A stretch of 64,000 bases of DNA from Fibrobacter sp. UBA4223 (GCA_002382975.1 DFTB01000006.1:62001-126000); one strand, 5' to 3'. Counted from the stretch's first letter, positions 34,413-43,815 are shown. Notes: a model not told the origin generated them from the letters alone. A program made the numbers and translations.

Positions 34413-35641
34413 GGGAGCAAATCCTCCTGCCTAGTCAGGGAAATTTTATCCTTCAAGAGGGAACTGTGGACCATCAGGGTGTCGTCACCCGCTGCCGTCG
34501 GGACTTTTCCGCCACAGACAAGGACCTGCTTGTGGACCAGCGGGTTTTCTTCACGATGGAGCCCAAGACGCAGCACCGGTCCCATGGGCCTTGCCGCCGG
34601 AGACCAGGGGCCCTCTGTTGCAGGCCCGCTCTTTTTGAAGGGACTTGCCGCCGGAATCCGGGCGAGGGCGGCAAAAAGGCTGTCGCCACCGTCGCCTGCG
34701 TTTAGGGATATTTCTTCGTCGTTTATGAAGAAGCGTCCGAGAATTCCACGTTCCATGAACCAGGCGCCCACTCCTGCCGCAAGGCGTATAAGATTCTCTT
34801 GCAGGGATCGTTCCTGCAGGGTGTTTCCTCGCACATCCAGCACCATCACGATTCCGGCCCCACGTTCCGCCTCAAATTCCTTGGTAAAGGGCCTTCCGTA
34901 ACGGGCAAAGGCCTTGTGGTGCAAGTCCCGCAGGGCATCCCCTTCCTGGTATTCCCGCACTCCCGAAAAATCCAGCCCGCGGGCAAAGCCGCTGGTCAGC
35001 AGAGGCGCAAAGACCATGCCGCTGCTACCCCAGGTCAAAAAGTCGAAGGCCGAAATTTTTACGGGTTTCGGGTAAACCAGAAGTTCCGCAGATCCCGCCT
35101 TGGCACTATACCGCAACATGCCCATGATTTCGGGAATCAAGAGAGACACCTTCCCTACCGTATAGGCTCCACGCTTCTTGGTTCTGACCTTGCACTGGAG
35201 CATTACCGATTCGCCCTGATTCACAAGCACATAGGGCGATTCTTCGCTTGCAAGACTGGCATCCATGCGGAAACAGGAAAGGGATACCGCGTCTATCCGG
35301 TTTTTTGCAGTCACCTGCACCTGGACCGTTGCCGTTTCGCCTTCCACAACAGGAGAAACTTCTATAGCCCCCGCTTCAAAGCGGTTCTTTCGACAGGTCA
35401 TAAAGAGGGAGGGGAACAGCGCCAGGAACAACAGAAAATCCAAGCCGCAGAAAATCCAGGCGGCCCAGAAGCCGGGCACGAGTCCCGCCACCATAGAGAA
35501 AAACATCAGCGCAAAGGCACTGTGACCGGCAGGCATAAAGTACTCCTGCCAGATAAAGTAAAGCCGCATGAGAAGCCCCGTCCTCTTGGGAGTCCGGGGG
35601 TACGCCTCCAGCAGCCACTTTATGGAAGGAACCTTCGACAT
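34409..35641 (-). CDS. DUF58 domain protein
   Basis: 410 residues. Two N-terminal hydrophobic helices (about 35-55 and 58-78), then a beta-rich region and the DUF58 core: GLDFSGVREYQEGDALRDLHHKAFARYGRPFTKEFEAERG, followed by a vWA-like IVMVLDVRG. The family acts with MoxR ATPases. It starts 11 bases after moxR and overlaps the transglutaminase gene by 4 bases. The C-terminus has a stretch (LVCGGKVPTAAGDDTLMVHS) that may belong to the vWA fold. Confidence 0.9.
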   Translation of the reverse strand: MSKVPSIKWLLEAYPRTPKRTGLLMRLYFIWQEYFMPAGHSAFALMFFSMVAGLVPGFWAAWIFCGLDFLLFLALFPSLFMTCRKNRFEAGAIEVSPVVEGETATVQVQVTAKNRIDAVSLSCFRMDASLASEESPYVLVNQGESVMLQCKVRTKKRGAYTVGKVSLLIPEIMGMLRYSAKAGSAELLVYPKPVKISAFDFLTWGSSGMVFAPLLTSGFARGLDFSGVREYQEGDALRDLHHKAFARYGRPFTKEFEAERGAGIVMVLDVRGNTLQERSLQENLIRLAAGVGAWFMERGILGRFFINDEEISLNAGDGGDSLFAALARIPAASPFKKSGPATEGPWSPAARPMGPVLRLGLHREENPLVHKQVLVCGGKVPTAAGDDTLMVHSSLLKDKISLTRQEDLLP

Positions 35642-35652
35642 GTTCCCCGCTT

Positions 35653-36567
35653 CTACTTAGGGATTTTCACCTGGGTGCGGATAGATTCCAGAATGTTTTT
35701 CACCGTAGAGGCATTTCCGTCTTTCGTAAAGACACGGTGTTCCATCACCGCAGAATACACCCGCTGAATGTCATCGGGATTCACAAAATCCCGGCCCTGG
35801 ATGTAGGCAGACGCCTGGGCCATCTTGATGAGGTTGATTCCTGCGCGGGGGCTTGCGGCCAGGCGTACGGCCGGGTTTTCGCGGGTGGCCTGGACCAGCG
35901 ACACCACGTATCTTTCCAGGGATTCGTCCACATGGACCTTGCGGACGGCATCCCTCGCCTTCAGGATTTCTTCGGGCGTGGTAACAGCGGTCAGTGTGTC
36001 CAGGGGTTTACCTTCCCGGTGGCTCCGCAAAATCTGCAGTTCCGTTTCCGTAGAGGGGTAGCCCAGCGAAAGCCGGATCAGGAACCGGTCCATCTGGGCC
36101 TCGGGCAGGGGGAACACCCCGTGGAATTCCACCGGGTTTTCCGTAGCCAGCACCATGAACAGTTTAGGCAGTGCGTGCCGTTCCCCTTCCAGGGAAACCT
36201 GACGCTCTTCCATGGCCTCCAGCAGGGAACTCTGGGTGCGGGGCGAAGCGCGGTTAATTTCGTCGGCCAAAAGAATCTGGGTAAACACAGGACCTTTCCG
36301 GATTTCAAAGTCCCCCGTGTTCATGCGAAACACCGCCCCGCCGGTCACATCGGCAGGCAACAGGTCCGGCGTAAACTGGATGCGGGCAAAGTCCGCCCCG
36401 ATAGCTACCGCCAGGGCCTTCGCCAAAGTGGTCTTTCCGGTACCGGGGACATCTTCTACCAGCACATGACCGTCGGCCAGCAGGGCCATGACCAGCATTT
36501 CTACGGACTCCCGCTTGCCAAGCAACACGGAGTCCAGGGCGTTCAAAAGTTTTTCAATCATGTTCAC
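35653..36567 (-). CDS. MoxR family AAA+ ATPase
   Basis: 304 residues, normal length. Walker A EDVPGTGKTTLAKALA at about 37-52, Walker B ILLADEINRASPRTQSSLLE, sensor region VLATENPVEFHGVFPLPEAQMDRFL. MoxR proteins act as chaperone-like ATPases, often with vWA/DUF58 partners, here encoded directly downstream. Start at 36567 (MNMIEKLLNALDSVLLGKRE). A TATATTG box lies on the minus strand just ahead of the ATG. Confidence 0.93.
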   Translation of the reverse strand: MNMIEKLLNALDSVLLGKRESVEMLVMALLADGHVLVEDVPGTGKTTLAKALAVAIGADFARIQFTPDLLPADVTGGAVFRMNTGDFEIRKGPVFTQILLADEINRASPRTQSSLLEAMEERQVSLEGERHALPKLFMVLATENPVEFHGVFPLPEAQMDRFLIRLSLGYPSTETELQILRSHREGKPLDTLTAVTTPEEILKARDAVRKVHVDESLERYVVSLVQATRENPAVRLAASPRAGINLIKMAQASAYIQGRDFVNPDDIQRVYSAVMEHRVFTKDGNASTVKNILESIRTQVKIPK

Positions 36568-36588
36568 AATATAACAAGGTTTTGGATG

Positions 36589-37416
36589 CTAGCGACCCGA
36601 TGCCCACCTTAATTTCGGATTCGGGCAATGGTCCTCGTGACCATCGGGCCAGACCCATACCTCGTCGGCAAAAGGGCACTCCGGAGATTTCCCGTCACAA
36701 TCCTTACCAGACACAGCACAAGAACCGCCTCGGACTTCGAAATACAGACTTCCTTCGCAACGAACCCTGTCGGAGTGCAGATCCTTCCGTAACCGATCTA
36801 CGGCACCTTCGGGCAAGGCAAACCTTTCCCGCAATTCTCGTGACGCACGGCCCAAAAACACCACCGGGTTCCACTTGATCCGGTTAATACCGACTCGTTC
36901 CGCCCATCGCAAAAGTTCCGACGCAGAACCCGCATTTTCGCGGTGAAGCGTCACCTGCAGTGAAACAGCGGCCACAGCCTGCGAACTATCGCCCTCCAGC
37001 AACAACCTACGAACATCCAGCAGTTTTTCCACATTGGCTTTCCACTCGTCTTCGGGCAATCCACCCGTCTCGTAAGAAAGGGTACTCACCTTGATGTCGC
37101 TGCAGGCAAGCAGCAGGCTTTTCAGTCCTTCGTCACTTCCCCACTTTTTAGGAAAACTCCCGTTGGTAGTCAGGTTCAAAGGAGTCCCGCGACTCATGCA
37201 CAATTCCAGCAGTTCGTCAAAATGGGAATAAAGTAAAGGCTCTCCCATGGTGGAGGGAATCACCTCCCGCACACCTGCATATTTTTCAATGGAACGCCGA
37301 GCCACTTCTATGGGCATCTCGCCAAGACCGGTCGGCACTCCCCGCTGGTTCAAAAAGCACAGCGGGCAGCCTAAATTACAAGTGTCCGGATTGGTCAGTA
37401 AAGTCAGACGGCGCAT
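36589..37416 (-). CDS. radical SAM protein
   Basis: 275 residues. The Fe-S motif is CNLGCPLC (Cys 13, 17, 20; CxxxCxxC). PSTMGEPLLYSHF is the GGE-like SAM-binding segment and NLTTNGSFPKKWG the strand with TNG. The C-terminus has a Cys cluster (CAVSGKDCDGKSPECPFADE...CPNPKLRW), suggesting an auxiliary cluster as in SPASM-like enzymes. Substrate unknown; I see no precursor peptide beside it. It lies between moxR and a thioredoxin-reductase-like gene; a repeat palindrome separates it from the latter. Confidence 0.85.
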   Translation of the reverse strand: MRRLTLLTNPDTCNLGCPLCFLNQRGVPTGLGEMPIEVARRSIEKYAGVREVIPSTMGEPLLYSHFDELLELCMSRGTPLNLTTNGSFPKKWGSDEGLKSLLLACSDIKVSTLSYETGGLPEDEWKANVEKLLDVRRLLLEGDSSQAVAAVSLQVTLHRENAGSASELLRWAERVGINRIKWNPVVFLGRASRELRERFALPEGAVDRLRKDLHSDRVRCEGSLYFEVRGGSCAVSGKDCDGKSPECPFADEVWVWPDGHEDHCPNPKLRWASGR

Positions 37417-37430
37417 GGGATAATTCTGAT

Positions 37431-37484
37431 TTCTGACTCCAGATTTCGGAGTTATAATTCCGAACTCCGAAATCCAAATTCTGA
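37431..37484. repeat. intergenic palindrome of the TTCGGAGTT family
   Basis: GATTTCGGAGTT and AACTCCGAAATC form a perfect 12-bp inverted repeat, flanked by AATTCTGA and TTCTGAATT. The words match the insertion at 25345-25383. It could also act as a transcription terminator between the two genes. Confidence 0.75.
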
Positions 37485-37485
37485 A

Positions 37486-38361
37486 TTATTTGTTCTCTCT
37501 CAAGTACTTAATCGCCGCAAGAGCCGCCCTGGCGCCTTCGCCTACGGCTACAGACACCTGCAAGATACCGCCGGTGCAGTCCCCCGCCGCATAGAGACCC
37601 GGAAGAGTGGTCTGCAAATCGCCGTCCAGCACAAGCTTTCCCTGGTCAAAGGCGGCACCCGCCTTCAATGCCAAATCCGTAGCGTTGGCGCTGCCGAGGG
37701 CCACAAACAAGCCGTCGAAATTTTCTTCAGTACCGTCTTCGTAGTGCACACCCCGGAAGGCTCCCTCGCCTACCAGCCCCTGCAAATGACGTTTTTCGAT
37801 GCGGACCTTGTCAGGGAATTTCGCAGAAAGCTCCGCCCCGTTGGTCAAAAGCGTTGCGGAACCCACCACCTGCAAAAGTTCTTCGGTTTCGTGAAGGGCA
37901 TATTCGCCGTTACCAAGCACGGCCACGTTCTTGCCCTTGTAAAAGAAGGAATCACAGACAGCGCAGTAGCTGACCCCGTGACCTTCCATCTCGGCCATTC
38001 CCGGCAGCGGGTGCTTTTTGCGAGCAGCGCCGGTAGCCATGATGCAAACCTTACCATGATAAGATGCCGTAAGCCCCTTGGCCACAAACTGCGAACCGTC
38101 GAACATCAGGTCCATCACTTCGTCATCTACAATCTGCGCGCCAAGATCCAGAGCCTGTTTCTTGCCCACCTGCAAAAGTTCTTCGCCGGTCAGAGGTTTT
38201 TCTAGGCCGTAATAGTTCTGTATAGCATGGGCTTTAGAAAGCGCTCCGCCATCCTTGCCCACCAACAGCACATCGAGCCCAGCACGGAGCCCGTACAGCG
38301 CTGCAGAAACACCAGCAGGGCCATATCCCAGAATCAAGATATCCGCTTCAAAGTTATCCAT
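37486..38361 (-). CDS. thioredoxin reductase-like flavoprotein
   Basis: 291 residues, slightly short for TrxB. FAD-binding GYGPAGVSAALYG at residues 13-25, redox CAVC at 133-136 in SYCAVCDSFFYKG, and the C-terminal FAD motif GLYAAGDCTGGILQVSVAVGEG. The NADPH-binding loop reads GNGEYALHE rather than the usual GGGNSAxEE, so the electron donor may differ (ferredoxin-linked enzymes of this fold lack NADPH motifs). The gene stands 17 bases after the PfkB kinase gene. A standard thioredoxin reductase is possible, but the altered loop argues for caution. Confidence 0.85.
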   Translation of the reverse strand: MDNFEADILILGYGPAGVSAALYGLRAGLDVLLVGKDGGALSKAHAIQNYYGLEKPLTGEELLQVGKKQALDLGAQIVDDEVMDLMFDGSQFVAKGLTASYHGKVCIMATGAARKKHPLPGMAEMEGHGVSYCAVCDSFFYKGKNVAVLGNGEYALHETEELLQVVGSATLLTNGAELSAKFPDKVRIEKRHLQGLVGEGAFRGVHYEDGTEENFDGLFVALGSANATDLALKAGAAFDQGKLVLDGDLQTTLPGLYAAGDCTGGILQVSVAVGEGARAALAAIKYLRENK

Positions 38362-38378
38362 CTCAGCCTCCTAAAAGA

Positions 38379-39341
38379 CTAGGCCATCGTTTCCTTGATG
38401 CGGGCCCAACCGTCTTCGGGGATCTGGGCGCCCATCACCTGAACCACTTCATTAGAGACAACACTCCCCAGGTTGCCGGAGCGTTCCATATCCCAGCCGT
38501 TCATGTAGCCGTACAAAAATCCCGATGCCCACAGGTCGCCTGCACCGGTGGTATCAATGGCCTTTGCAGAACCGGCCTGCACGCGGGTCACCACTCCATC
38601 TTTGGCAATCAAAGCGCCACGCTTTCCGATTTTCACCACAGCCACTTTCGCCTTCTTGGCAAGCACGTCCAGTGCCGCCTCTTCCTTGACTCCGGCGTAG
38701 GCAAAGGCCTCGTCTTCGTTGGCGATAATGATGTCGATCATCTTTTCTTCGAAAAGTTCGTCAAACAGTTTGCGGCAGGCATCCACCACACCGAAACTGC
38801 TAAAATCCAGAGCCGTTTCCACGCCCAGACTGCGGGCAAGGGTAAAGGCCTTCTTGAAACATTCCCCATTGAAAGCGCGGTAACCTTCGGCGTAAAGCAG
38901 GCCCACGTCGTCATAGAGGGCGGGCACAAAGTCATCGCTCCCTAAAAAGTCAGAAGCCCCAAGGTAAGTCCACATGGAACGCTGGGCATCGGGAGTCACC
39001 GCCGAAAACACACAGCCCGTAGCCGCACCGGAAAGTCCCAGCTTGGATTCCACGCCGTTTCGTTCCAGGTGTTTCTGGAAAATTTTTCCCAAGTCGTCGT
39101 CACCGATTTTAGAAATAAAGGCGGCCCTGCCCCCCAGGCGCGAAAGCCCCACCATGGTATTGCAGGTAGAGCCACCAGGCACACGCACGGGATTTTTCAG
39201 CGACAGCAGGAACTTTTCCATCTGGGGCCAGTCCACCATGTTCATGCCGCCCTTCTGCACTCCCTGGGATTCAATCCAGGAGTCATCCACATTGGCCAAG
39301 ATATCCACCAGGGCAGCGCCCATTCCCAAAACCTTTTTCAT
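38379..39341 (-). CDS. PfkB family carbohydrate/nucleoside kinase (adenosine kinase-like)
   Basis: 320 residues. The N-terminal motif GMGAALVDILANVDD and GGMNMVDW resemble adenosine kinase-type PfkB proteins; VPGGSTCNTMVGLSRLGG is the substrate loop, and DTTGAGDLWASGFLYG is the catalytic Asp and anion-hole motif. The start overlaps the rhomboid stop (TGATG). The exact sugar or nucleoside cannot be told from sequence. Confidence 0.88.
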   Translation of the reverse strand: MKKVLGMGAALVDILANVDDSWIESQGVQKGGMNMVDWPQMEKFLLSLKNPVRVPGGSTCNTMVGLSRLGGRAAFISKIGDDDLGKIFQKHLERNGVESKLGLSGAATGCVFSAVTPDAQRSMWTYLGASDFLGSDDFVPALYDDVGLLYAEGYRAFNGECFKKAFTLARSLGVETALDFSSFGVVDACRKLFDELFEEKMIDIIIANEDEAFAYAGVKEEAALDVLAKKAKVAVVKIGKRGALIAKDGVVTRVQAGSAKAIDTTGAGDLWASGFLYGYMNGWDMERSGNLGSVVSNEVVQVMGAQIPEDGWARIKETMA

Positions 39342-40273
39342 CAGTAACCTCTCCTACGGCGCAGCCTTTCGCTGGCCTTCAACAAAAACTGTCGTTCAGA
39401 TTCCGTCAACGACTGGATTCCCTCTGCATTGACTTTTTTCAGGATTTCATCCATCCGCTTCTGTTCGTCCATGTAAAAGACTTCGCCTTCCAGAACTTCG
39501 GGTTCTTCGACACGAGCTTCTGTCCTTTGCCCATCCCGATTTTCGGTATCAAAGGGATTGTTCCATTTTTTATAGCGGCCGGGGTGCCTGGAGAACAAAC
39601 GGAAAAAACCGGACAAGGGCGAATTGTAAAGAATACTGGAGCTCTTGGTAAAAATATTCTGGTACAAGGCCATATAGATAAAGCCCGCCACAACACCACC
39701 CAGGTGGGCGAAGTGGGCTATGGCATCGCCAGTATTTGCAAACATCACATCAAAGGCAACCATCACCCACATGGCATGCTTGATTTTCATGGGGATAATA
39801 AAAAACATCAAGATGCGCCTTTCCGGAAAAAACTTGTAGTATGCCACAAACACGCCCATCAAGGCACCAGAGGCTCCGATAATGGGATTATGGGTGAGTC
39901 CCAGAATACTCATGGCAACACTGAAGATAGCCGCAAATATTCCACAGAAGAAATACATGAAGGCAAAATGCTTGGTACCCATCCATTCCCCGACCTCTGC
40001 ACCGAACATCCAGAGCATCAGCATATTAAAGAAGAAATGCATAAAATCTACATGGATAAACATGTAGGTTACGTAGCGCCAAGCCTCAAAGGGTGCGGTC
40101 GGCAAAAAGGCTCCAAAGTAGAGGATATACTCCTGAAGCGAACCATAACCAACACCGGGCAGGTTCAAATGCAGCCCCAGCATACCGCCCACGATAGCCG
40201 CAATCGCAAACACCACAGCGTTTGAAATCAGCAGGACTCGAATAACCTTGGGTAAGAATCGAAAGGGCGTCAT
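39341..40273 (-). CDS. rhomboid family intramembrane serine protease
   Basis: 310 residues. Catalytic Ser136 in IIGASGALMG and His190 in HFAHLGG, plus the HFFFN motif of helix 2 (His79, Asn83). Six hydrophobic helices cover residues 14-205. A ~100-residue cytoplasmic tail rich in Glu/Arg follows and ends in ASERLRRRRGY. Rhomboids cleave transmembrane substrates within the membrane. The gene is 3 bases from coaD and coupled to the kinase gene by TGATG. Confidence 0.93.
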   Translation of the reverse strand: MTPFRFLPKVIRVLLISNAVVFAIAAIVGGMLGLHLNLPGVGYGSLQEYILYFGAFLPTAPFEAWRYVTYMFIHVDFMHFFFNMLMLWMFGAEVGEWMGTKHFAFMYFFCGIFAAIFSVAMSILGLTHNPIIGASGALMGVFVAYYKFFPERRILMFFIIPMKIKHAMWVMVAFDVMFANTGDAIAHFAHLGGVVAGFIYMALYQNIFTKSSSILYNSPLSGFFRLFSRHPGRYKKWNNPFDTENRDGQRTEARVEEPEVLEGEVFYMDEQKRMDEILKKVNAEGIQSLTESERQFLLKASERLRRRRGY

Positions 40274-40275
40274 AC

Positions 40276-40779
40276 TTAACGGCTATTTTTCAACAACAAG
40301 GGAATGACTTCGACATGGACATAGTTCGAGAGTAATTCTCGACCATCCACCGTATCCGAAACGCCAGCCTTCAAGAGTTCGCGAACCACGGAACTGCTTA
40401 ACGACAAGTGTTCCGAAGCGCTGGAGAAAATAACCGTTTCGCATTCGGGATAAAGAGTCCGATTGTTCCAGGCGATGGACTGTTCATATTCAACATCCAT
40501 AGCACCACGCACGCCACGGACCAAAAACTTTGAACCGACGCTTTTCATAAAATCTACAGTCAGTCCATCATAAGACGTCACTTTCACGTTCGGGATTCCG
40601 GCTACGGACTTGTTTATGAAGGTCAGACGGTCCGATTCCGAAAACATATTCTTCTTGGAAGCATTTACGGCAAGCACAACCCACAACTCATCAAAAAGGG
40701 CTGCAGCCCTTTTGACAATGTCCAGGTGTCCCAAGGTAAACGGATCAAAGGATCCTGCAAACACAGCAATTCTTTCCAT
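40276..40779 (-). CDS. coaD: phosphopantetheine adenylyltransferase
   Basis: 167 residues, normal length. Joins ATP and 4'-phosphopantetheine to dephospho-CoA. Motif FAGSFDPFTLGHLDIV at residues 7-22 with the TxGH nucleotide site, and the conserved SSSVVRELLKAG near the C-terminus. A TATATTTA box lies about 5 bases before ATG 40779 on the minus strand, with TTGAC just ahead of it. First gene of a likely unit with the rhomboid and the kinase. Confidence 0.96.
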   Translation of the reverse strand: MERIAVFAGSFDPFTLGHLDIVKRAAALFDELWVVLAVNASKKNMFSESDRLTFINKSVAGIPNVKVTSYDGLTVDFMKSVGSKFLVRGVRGAMDVEYEQSIAWNNRTLYPECETVIFSSASEHLSLSSSVVRELLKAGVSDTVDGRELLSNYVHVEVIPLLLKNSR

Positions 40780-40838
40780 GCTGTAAATATAGTCAATAGG
40801 GGTTAGGTTTTAGGGGGGGCGTTGTGAGGATGACGTTC

Positions 40839-41387
40839 CTACGACTTATAAATCACCAACGAGGATTCCCCATAGCGTCGGACCTGTACCGTTCCCGCAT
40901 CGGAGGCCTCTTTGACCCATGCAGGCAAATTTCGACTGGGTGCCTCGAACACGGCCACACCACCAGGATTCAGCCACTGCCAGAAAGAGCGCAAGTCAGG
41001 ATAATCCATATCCTTGAAGGGCGGATCTGCATATATCAAATCAAACCCTCCCTCGGCACACAGTTCCTCTTTTTCCAGGGTCAAGGCATTCTTTTCGTAC
41101 AAAGTAAGTTTCTTTTCCAAGGACAAAGCCTTGTACCCCTGCAGCAAAAGATGCGCTTGGGAATGAACCATTTCCACAGCCACTACATGGGCCGCCCCGC
41201 GACTCAAGGCTTCGATTCCCATAATGCCGGAACCGGCAAACAGGTCCAGCATGCGGAAACCATCTACGCTTTGCAAAATGTTAAAAAGAGCCTCCCGGGT
41301 CCTCGAACTCGTAGGCCTGGTTTTCATGCTTGGAGGAGAAGGGACCATCCGTCCACGAAGGTCCCCACCCGTAATGCGAATGGGCAT
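40839..41387 (-). CDS. rsmD: 16S rRNA (guanine966-N2)-methyltransferase
   Basis: 182 residues. Opens with the typical RITGGDLRGRMVPSP and TRPTSSRTREALFNIL. SAM motif MLDLFAGSGIMGIEALSRGA at about 48-67 and catalytic motif LIYADPPF. It directly follows the PilN-like gene without a gap (stop and start adjacent at 41388/41387), although their functions are unrelated. Confidence 0.95.
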   Translation of the reverse strand: MPIRITGGDLRGRMVPSPPSMKTRPTSSRTREALFNILQSVDGFRMLDLFAGSGIMGIEALSRGAAHVVAVEMVHSQAHLLLQGYKALSLEKKLTLYEKNALTLEKEELCAEGGFDLIYADPPFKDMDYPDLRSFWQWLNPGGVAVFEAPSRNLPAWVKEASDAGTVQVRRYGESSLVIYKS

Positions 41388-42398
41388 TTAAGGAACCACG
41401 AACATCACGAGTTGCATTGCACTCTGGATATCACGCTTGGCAAAAGTCATTTCCAACTTCGTTACGCCCATGCGAATAGGAGAATCCAGCAGTTCCGATG
41501 TAAACTTCTGCAACTCCGGGAAATCCGAATTGGCGGATACCGTATAAGAGTAACGCTTATACACGCCAAAATCTTCAACAGCAGGCTTTTCAAGACCTTT
41601 TAAATTAAGCTTGGCATTGGCAGCGATAGCTTTTAAGGCCTTGATTTCTTCAGCCACCTCGGCAGACTTCACAAAATTGGAAACTGCACCAAGGTTCGGG
41701 TTTGAAACATTAAACAAACCGAATGCCGTAATGTCTGTAGCAGGAGCATTTTCAGGAATAGGCGGAGTCCTGAAATCCGAACTTACCGCTTTCACTCGTT
41801 CAAGGAAGCTACGCTGAGATGTAGGCTTAGCGGCTACGCCGCGGACATAGTAGTAGTTGGGAGCCTGGAAAATGCAATCCGAGAAACCCACATCGTCTGG
41901 GGTCGCCGTTGTGAGGAATGTGAGGAACTGGGCACTCGCGGCTTTCTGGTAAGAAATCTTTTCTAGAGGCAAGTAGCTGTCGTAGTTCACCCTACTGTTG
42001 TTGTACAACGCTTTCGGGTTAATTTCGGCTACAACCTGCTTCACAGTCATGCCTTCTCGCATTTTGAGTACGGCTCGTTCGGCAGCAGCTTCCGCTTCCA
42101 AGACACCACCGGCAGTGGTGGTCTGTCCGGCCCCCAAGGTCAAAGCCTGGCTCGGATCTTCAGCCCCAATCAGCGACAGGTAGGCCTCGGGCAAAGCTCC
42201 CTGCAGAGGTGCCGGAACGCCAAACACACTCAAGAAGCAACTGAACGCCACCACCACAAAGGCTGCGGCAAGTCCGATTGTCAGCAATTTAGACTTAGAA
42301 GACTTTCTTGCCGCACGAACATCGGTAACATGCACCGGATTAACGTTTTCCATCAAAGAGGAACGTTCGGCAGCCTCAATAAGGTTCAAGTGAATCAT
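41388..42398 (-). CDS. PilN-like single-pass membrane protein
   Basis: 336 residues. A short cytoplasmic N-terminus starts IHLNLIEAAERS, reminiscent of the INLLP peptide by which PilN binds PilM. One transmembrane helix (about 38-58, LLTIGLAAAFVVVAFSCFL) and a long periplasmic region without detectable family motifs follow. The upstream gene is PilM-like and overlaps it by 4 bases (ATGA), so the two form a PilM/PilN-like pair separate from the main pil operon at 47831-53704. A role in a second pilus-like or secretion platform is inferred from this pairing only. Confidence 0.55.
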   Translation of the reverse strand: MIHLNLIEAAERSSLMENVNPVHVTDVRAARKSSKSKLLTIGLAAAFVVVAFSCFLSVFGVPAPLQGALPEAYLSLIGAEDPSQALTLGAGQTTTAGGVLEAEAAAERAVLKMREGMTVKQVVAEINPKALYNNSRVNYDSYLPLEKISYQKAASAQFLTFLTTATPDDVGFSDCIFQAPNYYYVRGVAAKPTSQRSFLERVKAVSSDFRTPPIPENAPATDITAFGLFNVSNPNLGAVSNFVKSAEVAEEIKALKAIAANAKLNLKGLEKPAVEDFGVYKRYSYTVSANSDFPELQKFTSELLDSPIRMGVTKLEMTFAKRDIQSAMQLVMFVVP

Positions 42399-43309
42399 AC
42401 TTCCTCCATGAGGTTCAGGGCAGCACCAATTGCACCGGCACAGCTAAGAACAGCAGCAGAATCCGCTTCTTCCACCGGAAGTCTTAAATTAGAGAAGGAA
42501 TCCATCAGAATTATCTGGAATTCCGGGAGAGCCCCTTGTAAATTTTTCATAAACAGAGGGTCTGTCGCAAGTTCGCCGCACAAATGAATCTGCTTGACAT
42601 CAAAGGAGACATCGTCTTCCTTGGCAAAATCAATCTGTTCACGAATGCCATTGGCCAAGAATCCATAAGCCTCTTCAGCAGATTTATCCACTAGGGAAAG
42701 GGTCGATACACAACGCAAATCCTGAAGTCTGTCCTTAGAGATCCACATCATGGTTACACCCGCAAAATCCGCTTTGATTACGCATTCCAGTCCATCAATG
42801 TGGTCTGCAGCATCCATCAGGTTCAGCAACGAGAGCACATCCACTTCCATAGTCTTGGGCGCTAACGCCTTGTTACGGAAGCCCTTACGAACACCATCTA
42901 CCCATTCACGACGAACCGCTATCAGGAGAACCGTTTCTCCGACGGTGGCATCACCGCACAGGACCTGGTAGTCCATAATGTAAGAGCCCTTTTCGGCATT
43001 GGTAATAAGCCCTAGGTACCATTCCAGGTATTCTTCACGGTTGGCGCAAGCCTCTGCAGGTACATACACCTGCCTTATAACTGAGCGGAATGCCGGAATA
43101 GAAAGAGACACTGCCTCTACGGATTCCTGCTGAACGGACTCCAACCAAGCCTGGAGGACCGTTTCAAAAGTGTAAACGTCATCCAAGGGACTGGTGCCAG
43201 TCTGGAGAATTGCCGTGCGCAAAACCCGCTTTTCGGCGGAGTCCAACAGGGCCACTTTTAGGGAAGCATCCCCAACCTCAATACCTAGATAAATCTTCGT
43301 ATCACTCAT
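42395..43309 (-). CDS. PilM-like actin-fold ATPase
   Basis: 304 residues. IYLGIEVGDASLKVALLD at residues 5-22 is an ASKHA phosphate-1 loop comparable to the VGIDVGHYSIKYVKV of the PilM at 52556. Later blocks (LSIPAFRSVIRQVYVPA, then EVDVLSLLNLMDAAD, and LSCAGAIGAALNLME at the C-terminus) fit the same fold, though conservation is weak. It overlaps the PilN-like gene by 4 bases. It lies 35 bases after the ComEA-like gene. Likely the cytoplasmic member of a second assembly complex. Confidence 0.65.
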   Translation of the reverse strand: MSDTKIYLGIEVGDASLKVALLDSAEKRVLRTAILQTGTSPLDDVYTFETVLQAWLESVQQESVEAVSLSIPAFRSVIRQVYVPAEACANREEYLEWYLGLITNAEKGSYIMDYQVLCGDATVGETVLLIAVRREWVDGVRKGFRNKALAPKTMEVDVLSLLNLMDAADHIDGLECVIKADFAGVTMMWISKDRLQDLRCVSTLSLVDKSAEEAYGFLANGIREQIDFAKEDDVSFDVKQIHLCGELATDPLFMKNLQGALPEFQIILMDSFSNLRLPVEEADSAAVLSCAGAIGAALNLMEEV

Positions 43310-43344
43310 ATACTCAACGACTTATGAAAATGTACACCCTAAAA

Positions 43345-43815
43345 CTAATCAAAAATTACCCCCTGTAGGAGGCCCTCAAGTTTTTTCTTGCCAATTCCGG
43401 GTACTTTTTCCAGATCCCCAGGCCCCGAAAATGGCCCGTTTTGGGTACGAAATGCCAAAATTTTCTCGGCAAGCTTGGGTCCAACCCCTTTCAGGGCGCA
43501 CAATTCCTCTACCCCGGCAGAATTGACATGTATGGGTAATTTTGGCTTTTTTAGCTTATTTTTAACACTTTTTTGTTTTTTCCCCTTGTATTCAGACGAA
43601 TTGGTGTTTGTTACTTTGTTTGTGATTGTATCAAAATCAGGACCGGACTTTTTCGAGATATAATCCCTTTCAGCGACATATTCCAAATTGGAGTATTCTT
43701 CCACCTGCCCGATGGCGGGTACACCCCAGGGTAGATAGCGGAAAACTAGCCCAAGTACCAAAAAGACCAGGGCCATACGGAGGATTTGTTTTTCGGGAGC
43801 GTTCATCAAGAGCAC
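43345..43815 (-). CDS. ComEA-like helix-hairpin-helix protein
   Basis: 156 residues (the start could be the second ATG at 43806). One N-terminal hydrophobic helix (about 11-27) anchors the protein; a basic Lys-rich spacer precedes a double helix-hairpin-helix DNA-binding domain: VNSAGVEELCALKGVGPKLA and FSGPGDLEKVPGIGKKKLEG at the C-terminus. This is the plan of ComEA, the periplasmic DNA receptor of natural transformation. Placement beside PilM/PilN-like genes supports a DNA-uptake context, but no ComEC is in the window. Confidence 0.85.
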   Translation of the reverse strand: MLLMNAPEKQILRMALVFLVLGLVFRYLPWGVPAIGQVEEYSNLEYVAERDYISKKSGPDFDTITNKVTNTNSSEYKGKKQKSVKNKLKKPKLPIHVNSAGVEELCALKGVGPKLAEKILAFRTQNGPFSGPGDLEKVPGIGKKKLEGLLQGVIFD

